Position numbers and translations under genes: made by a program
Notes under the pieces: generated by a model
What the model was told of the DNA's origin: nothing
Database searches by the model: none
The model's input: the letters and a program-made list of their open reading frames with translations, nothing else
Shown here: positions 22,102 through 24,914 of the stretch, piece after piece
Position numbering within the stretch: the first letter of the stretch is position 1
How the letters are laid out: each line of letters begins with the position of its first letter
IMG/VR virus record: IMGVR_UViG_3300032242_001038
Coordinates: 1 to 24,914 of that record
Reading direction: 5' to 3' (one strand)
DNA from: a virus
DNA length: 24,914 nt

Positions 22102-22131
22102 TTTTTATGCAGCCAACATAATTTTTATGCA
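22102..22131 (+). repeat. Direct repeat TTTTTATGCA
   Basis: TTTTTATGCA occurs at 22102-22111 and 22122-22131, exactly 20 bp apart (about two helical turns), just upstream of the coiled-coil gene ribosome site. It could be a regulator binding pair. The sequence is AT-rich, so chance is not excluded. Confidence 0.4.
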
Positions 22132-22144
22132 AAGGTAGGTAGTT

Positions 22145-22348
22145 ATGGACAATTTTATACAAAAACAAATCGAACTATCGGAGCGTTTATACAAAATAAT
22201 GCTTGCCGACCATAAGTCACGGTTTGAAAAAATTGCAGAAGCTTACGCCTTAAGTGAAAATCTGCAAAAAAAACTAAAAGAACGTGACGATGAAATACAA
22301 AAACTAAAACGTAAATTGCTCACTTATGAGTCATTAGAGCGTATGTGA
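22145..22348 (+). CDS. Small coiled-coil protein
   Basis: 67 residues. AGGTAGG precedes the ATG. The whole sequence is a charged amphipathic helix (QKQIELSERLYKIMLADHKSRF, then LSENLQKKLKERDDEIQKLKRKLL). It has the size and shape of dimeric adaptors or small phage regulators of host machines. No DNA-binding or enzymatic motif is seen. It stands alone between a palindrome-containing spacer and a separate leader for the acidic gene. Confidence 0.65.
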   Translation: MDNFIQKQIELSERLYKIMLADHKSRFEKIAEAYALSENLQKKLKERDDEIQKLKRKLLTYESLERM

Positions 22349-22411
22349 CCTGTTTATAGCTCAAATTTGTACGTTTTTGATTTGTCATATTTGGCGTGTA
22401 GGATAATTTTT

Positions 22412-22429
22412 GCAACCAGCGGAGGTTGC
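22412..22429 (+). promoter_or_regulatory. Leader hairpin before the acidic gene
   Basis: GCAACC (22412-22417) and GGTTGC (22424-22429) make a perfect 6-bp stem with an AGCGGA loop, 22 bases before the ATG at 22452. It contains GGAGG in the loop and 3' arm, a strong decoy Shine-Dalgarno. GATAAT lies just upstream (about 22402-22407), but no correctly spaced -35 box was found, so a promoter is not claimed. The hairpin could stabilise the mRNA 5' end. Confidence 0.4.
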
Positions 22430-22451
22430 TAATTTGACCACGGAGCTTATC

Positions 22452-22694
22452 ATGAATATAACATTCACTATTACTGGCAGCCTTGATGAATTGTTTGATT
22501 TGTTAGACCTTGAAGTTATTGATGCAGAAGAAATTGAGTACGACGATGATGTAGAGTTTGATGATCAAGATGGTATTGAGTACGACGAAGACGGTGTAGC
22601 TTGGTGGTACGACGAAGAGACTGATGTGTACTACTACTTTGATGAAGAAGCTGATGACTGGGTAGAGTACGACGAAGACGTAGCATCTTGGTAA
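22452..22694 (+). CDS. Extremely acidic protein, DNA-mimic candidate
   Basis: 80 residues from the ATG at 22452, with GGAG seven bases upstream (a longer form from 22410 would start in the leader hairpin). I count 19 Asp and 14 Glu, with no Lys, Arg or His. The rest is rich in Tyr and Trp. An N-terminal beta-like segment (NITFTITGSLDELFDLLDLEV) precedes a repetitive acidic region with EYDDD, EYDEDGVAWWYDEE and EYDEDVASW repeats. Net charge and size recall DNA-mimic inhibitors (Ocr, some anti-CRISPR and anti-restriction proteins), but no homology was recognised. A strong terminator follows, so it forms its own short transcription unit. Confidence 0.75.
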   Translation: MNITFTITGSLDELFDLLDLEVIDAEEIEYDDDVEFDDQDGIEYDEDGVAWWYDEETDVYYYFDEEADDWVEYDEDVASW

Positions 22695-22701
22695 TACAAA
22701 G

Positions 22702-22737
22702 GGCTGGTATATATTCCGGTATATATCAGCCTTTTTT
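22702..22737 (+). terminator. Strong Rho-independent terminator
   Basis: GGCTGGTATATAT (from 22702) pairs with GTATATATCAGCC (ending 22731) through a 12- to 13-bp stem with two G-U pairs and a TCCG loop. TTTTTT follows at 22732-22737. It lies seven bases after the acidic gene stop. The A/T alternating stem also reads well on the opposite strand, but there the flank AAAGG has no T-run, so it is directional. Confidence 0.85.
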
Positions 22738-22897
22738 CAGTTATAAAAATGCCATCAATAGATATTACCTATCTTTATTGTAAATCCCATAAAAAAATAT
22801 ATTTAAATAAATTGTGTTTAAGGTCTTGTATACCGTTTAATTCCTAGTTAAAGTGTAGTCACTGCGATGTGCAGGACAAGCGAAACAGGAGCGAAAC
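22738..22897. promoter_or_regulatory. AT-rich intergenic promoter region
   Basis: A 160-base non-coding spacer between a terminator and the accessory operon. It includes an inverted repeat AGATA-TTACC-TATCT (22760-22774), a long A/T stretch, and possible sigma70 elements (TTGTGT with TTTAAT 18 bases away). The -35 box matches poorly. A transcription start is expected here because the terminator isolates the downstream genes. AGGAG before the next ATG is clear. No ORF or tRNA is seen. Confidence 0.4.
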
Positions 22898-23185
22898 ATG
22901 AAAAACGATCTCAACACTATCGATAGCTTAGGTTCATTACTGGCTCAAATTGCTGAGTTGACGAAGCAAGCTGATGCAATCAAAGACGAGTTAAAAGACT
23001 CAGCCACAGCCCCAAATGGTTCTAAAGTTTTCGAGGGCGACATTTTCAAAGCCACAGTCATTGAGTCCAATCGTTCAACGATTGATTGGAAAGCTTTGTC
23101 TAAAGACTTAGGCATCACTGACGAACAGTTGGCAGCTTACACAAAGACATCAGCAGTCTTCTCAGTCAAAGTTACTTCACGTTAA
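22898..23185 (+). CDS. Phage accessory protein with coiled-coil N-terminus
   Basis: 95 residues with AGGAG at good spacing. An N-terminal coiled coil (SLGSLLAQIAELTKQADAIKDELKDS) precedes a small folded part (GSKVFEGDIFKATVIESNRSTIDWKALSKDLG, then YTKTSAVFSVKV). Proteins of this pattern are common in phages, often first in an early accessory operon, and unassigned. The coiled coil resembles host-nuclease-inhibitor (Gam-like) coiled coils, but that is only shape. It is the first gene after the 22738 region. Confidence 0.7.
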   Translation: MKNDLNTIDSLGSLLAQIAELTKQADAIKDELKDSATAPNGSKVFEGDIFKATVIESNRSTIDWKALSKDLGITDEQLAAYTKTSAVFSVKVTSR

Positions 23186-23196
23186 AAGGGGTCAAG

Positions 23197-23490
23197 ATGA
23201 CTAAAGATGACATTATCCGAATGGCGCAGAAAGCTAATCTTTGCGATGAAGAAGGATATTCTTACAACGGCAATATGCCCGATATTGAACGTTTTGCAGT
23301 TTTAGTCGCAGCAGCAGAGCGCGAAGAGTGTGCGCAATTATTGTTGTCAACCGATTTAGGTGGTTTAAAAGGTGACATCCCTATGCAAAATTTTATTGCA
23401 AATTTATTGGCTAATTACGCCGCAGCTATCCGCGCAAGGGGACTTAGTAAGTATTTGGAACAAGACCCACCATTTCCTTTGATGCCATGA
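23197..23490 (+). CDS. Small phage accessory protein
   Basis: 97 residues, preceded by AAAGGGG. The sequence MTKDDIIRMAQKANLCDEEGYS, then FAVLVAAAEREECAQLLL, then LANYAAAIRARGLSKYLEQ is a pattern seen repeatedly in phage accessory regions, and it resembles residues 41-81 of the next gene (SLEAIEEAIRSRGQ). No membrane segment or enzyme motif is visible. The function is unknown. Confidence 0.7.
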   Translation: MTKDDIIRMAQKANLCDEEGYSYNGNMPDIERFAVLVAAAEREECAQLLLSTDLGGLKGDIPMQNFIANLLANYAAAIRARGLSKYLEQDPPFPLMP

Positions 23491-23500
23491 GGGGATAGGG

Positions 23501-23764
23501 ATGAATTGGTTACCAGAACATAAATGTGGTTTGTATTTGACGCACAATGAACATCGAGACGGCTATGAATCAGCCATAGATTTTATTGAAAACCGTGACC
23601 TTCAGGAAGATTTTGTAACGCCTGAAGAAATGGAAAAAGCTATTGCTGAAGATTCAATCTGGCAGTTGCAATGGTATCCAGAAACACCAGTAGGCTTTTA
23701 TAAGATTTGCGCGGCATCACTGGAAGCTATTGAAGAAGCTATTCGCTCAAGGGGGCAATCATGA
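23501..23764 (+). CDS. Small acidic phage accessory protein
   Basis: 87 residues. GGGGATAGGG precedes the ATG. The sequence is acidic with Trp and Tyr (NWLPEHKCGLYLTHNEHRDGYESAIDFIEN, then IWQLQWYPETPVGFYKICAASLEAIEEAIRS). The C-terminal AASLEAIEEAIRSRG is similar to the previous gene's end. Probably part of the same accessory family. It overlaps the next gene by four bases. The function is unknown. Confidence 0.68.
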   Translation: MNWLPEHKCGLYLTHNEHRDGYESAIDFIENRDLQEDFVTPEEMEKAIAEDSIWQLQWYPETPVGFYKICAASLEAIEEAIRSRGQS

Positions 23765-23997
23765 ACGAACTTACTTTGTACGACATAGGTGTTGCTTTCC
23801 CAATATGCGCGGTATGTGACAAACCAGTAGACAAAGTGGAATCCATGTATCTTCCAGAATATGACGGAAAAATATTCAGGGTCTACTGTCACGGCAAGAT
23901 GGAGCAGCAAATCCTTAGCGCATTCATCATGATGGATGCAAAAGATATTACGTTTGGCAAGGCGTTTAATTACCCAAAGTTAAGGGGGCAGGGATGA
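23761..23997 (+). CDS. Small protein with Cys/His cluster
   Basis: 78 residues, ATGA overlap with the previous stop. A possible metal site is C16 and C19 (PICAVC) and C43-H44 (YCHGK). The remainder is beta-like (SMYLPEYDGKIFRVYC) and then a helix. The Cys pair suggests a zinc knuckle, but a second clean pair is missing. The stop overlaps the next ATG by four bases. The function is unknown. Confidence 0.65.
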   Translation: MNELTLYDIGVAFPICAVCDKPVDKVESMYLPEYDGKIFRVYCHGKMEQQILSAFIMMDAKDITFGKAFNYPKLRGQG

Positions 23998-24224
23998 AAG
24001 GCGTAGTGGTTGGGTACACAGGGTGGTTTGGCGGTACTACACCTGCTAACAACTGCAAGATTGTTGAGATTAAAGGTGATCGTATTCTTGTGGAGTTAAT
24101 GGATGATGCAAGACAAGGTTGGATTGATGCAAAAGACTTTGTTCCTATGTACTTCAAAGGTGCAGGACAAGAGGCGTTGTACAACTTAAACAAAGAAGCT
24201 AAGAAGAATGGGGAGGAGTTATGA
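23994..24224 (+). CDS. Small beta-rich accessory protein
   Basis: 76 residues, ATGA overlap. The N-terminal 45 residues form a beta-rich pattern (GVVVGYTGWFGGTTPANNCKIVEIKGDRILVELM) like a small SH3-type barrel, then DARQGWIDAKDFVPMYF and a charged helix. No motif specific to a known family was recognised. Co-transcribed with its neighbours. Confidence 0.65.
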   Translation: MKGVVVGYTGWFGGTTPANNCKIVEIKGDRILVELMDDARQGWIDAKDFVPMYFKGAGQEALYNLNKEAKKNGEEL

Positions 24225-24409
24225 ATCCAACTAATAAACTACGGTTCGTTAAACGATTTGTGCCCATATATGGCGAACCACATGGCCCCAATGGTGCAGT
24301 AGGAGTGTCAAAAATGATTCTTCAGCAGTATTGGGAGTCTGATACCCGCGATGCGTATACAGGAACTAATTTAGGCGAATGGCGTGACGTACCTACGGAG
24401 GAAGCATGA
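24221..24409 (+). CDS. Small phage protein with QQYW / GEWRDVP motif
   Basis: 62 residues, ATGA overlap. The pattern LRFVKRFVPIYGEPHGPNG, MILQQYWESD and GEWRDVPTEE is a recognisable conserved arrangement of small phage proteins (LRxVxR, LQQxW, EWRDVP). The function is not established. It overlaps the next gene by four bases. Confidence 0.7.
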   Translation: MNPTNKLRFVKRFVPIYGEPHGPNGAVGVSKMILQQYWESDTRDAYTGTNLGEWRDVPTEEA

Positions 24410-24735
24410 CTGACACAGACATACACAGTTGCGGGTATTACTGCAATAGACCTGCTTGTATTGAAGCACAGCGTAATGAGTTGAGAGATAAGCTGTTTGA
24501 AATCCGCACGACCGGAACGTTTATACATATTTCGGACAAAGAAACACCAGAATCCTCACAACCGTGGGTAAAGACGTATTCAGGTGGCAAGCCGAACTAC
24601 ACGCAGCCGATAGAGAAAGAATGGGTAGAACTGACGGATGATGAGATGCTAATGATTTACGCGCAACCTCATGAAGGTTTTAAATATAGCTTAGGTCGTA
24701 TGGTACAAGCTAAGCTAAAGGAGAAAAACACATGA
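24406..24735 (+). CDS. Phage protein with CxYYCxRPxC motif
   Basis: 109 residues, ATGA overlap. The N-terminus HSCGYYCNRPACIEAQRNELRD contains three cysteines in the arrangement C-x3-C-x4-C, suggesting a metal or disulphide site. The C-terminal part is acidic and helical (EWVELTDDEMLMIYAQPHEGFKY). Similar N-termini occur in many phage proteins of this length and position. The function is unknown. Confidence 0.7.
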   Translation: MTDTDIHSCGYYCNRPACIEAQRNELRDKLFEIRTTGTFIHISDKETPESSQPWVKTYSGGKPNYTQPIEKEWVELTDDEMLMIYAQPHEGFKYSLGRMVQAKLKEKNT

Positions 24736-24914
24736 TTAACTTAACACGCGAAGAAGCGCAGCAAGTGTTGAATGCGTTGGAAGAATTTCCCTACAGCGAA
24801 GGAATTAAAACCATATTGCGCAACAAACTAATCGCGCCTGACGTAATGATTAACGGACTGACTGAACAAGAGACTGCGGAAACTATGTCAGTTAAAGGAC
24901 TAAGCGAACCTGAA
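24732..24914 (+). CDS. Small acidic protein, 3' end beyond window
   Basis: The frame starts at ATG 24732 in an ATGA overlap and stays open to the window end, giving at least 61 residues. The start MINLTREEAQQVLNALEEFPYSEG continues with helical sequence containing ILRNKLIAPDVMING. The AQQVLNALE pattern is common in small phage proteins. The end cannot be seen. Confidence 0.7.
   Translation, partial: MINLTREEAQQVLNALEEFPYSEGIKTILRNKLIAPDVMINGLTEQETAETMSVKGLSEPE

Noticed and set aside
22410-22451. Longer N-terminus (TTG at 22410) for the acidic protein
   Set aside because: It would start within the leader hairpin with no ribosome site, whereas ATG 22452 has GGAG at good spacing.
22349-22451. 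Sigma70 promoter for the acidic gene
   Set aside because: GATAAT is a reasonable -10, but TTGTCA is 14 bases away and TTGATT 19 bases away, so neither is a good -35.
22751-22849. 32-residue frame in the intergenic region after the terminator
   Set aside because: No ribosome site, Lys/Ile/Tyr-rich composition expected of AT-rich non-coding DNA.

Overview
The window is a dense stretch of a tailed-phage genome (Caudoviricetes), or a prophage of one. Gene order, the lysis cassette and the absence of tail-tube, sheath, baseplate and tape-measure genes point to a short-tailed (podovirus-like) virion. The host is probably a Gram-negative bacterium, because the lysis module includes a nested inner/outer-membrane spanin pair. 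The moderately AT-rich composition and the style of the small accessory proteins resemble phages of aquatic Proteobacteria, but the host genus cannot be read from the sequence. Capsid, portal, terminase and integrase genes are not in the window. No tRNA, IS element or CRISPR array was seen.

Region 1 (1-12699, plus strand) holds the lysis and virion genes. A membrane protein cut by the window edge comes first, followed by a small cysteine-rich lipoprotein, a two-span membrane protein (holin candidate), Rz-like and embedded Rz1-like spanins, and a GH19 endolysin. Next come an adaptor-like protein, a beta-rich fibre-like protein, a nozzle/P22-gp10-like protein with a beta-repeat insertion, a small protein, and four large Ala/Gln/Gly-rich proteins that probably form the ejected internal proteins. 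Tandem hairpins and a T-run at 12710-12768 end this operon.

Region 2 (12711-16283, minus strand) reads towards the virion operon. In transcription order it encodes a small C-terminally anchored membrane protein, an SSB-like protein, a Cro/CI-type HTH protein, two different PD-(D/E)XK nucleases, an HNH-like zinc protein that looks inserted, and three small unknowns. This is a recombination/DNA-processing cassette.

Region 3 (16284-22067, plus strand) starts at a divergent control region with a perfect 17-bp palindrome lying on a predicted -10 box. A YdaS/Cro-like repressor follows. The next 100 bases fold into a three-way-junction RNA whose loops are complementary to sequence flanking the ribosome-binding site of the next gene, an arrangement like the C4 antisense RNAs of P1/P7. 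A replication initiator comes next. Its coding sequence carries a cluster of TGCTAGCA-type iterons at 11-bp spacing in all three reading frames, then a 49-base purine tract, which is a candidate replication origin inside the initiator gene. A zinc-finger primase fragment, a DnaB/Twinkle-like helicase, a RuvC-like resolvase, small accessory proteins, a Ref-like HNH nuclease and a metallophosphoesterase follow.

Region 4 (22068-24914, plus strand) contains a coiled-coil protein, an extremely acidic protein with no basic residues (DNA-mimic candidate), a strong terminator, a 200-base AT-rich intergenic region, and a run of small phage accessory genes mostly joined by 4-base ATGA overlaps. The last gene is cut by the window end.

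The best candidates for something undescribed are the intragenic iteron origin (16993-17261), the C4-like antisense RNA with its target (16585-16687), and the lysine/arginine/histidine-free acidic protein (22452-22694).
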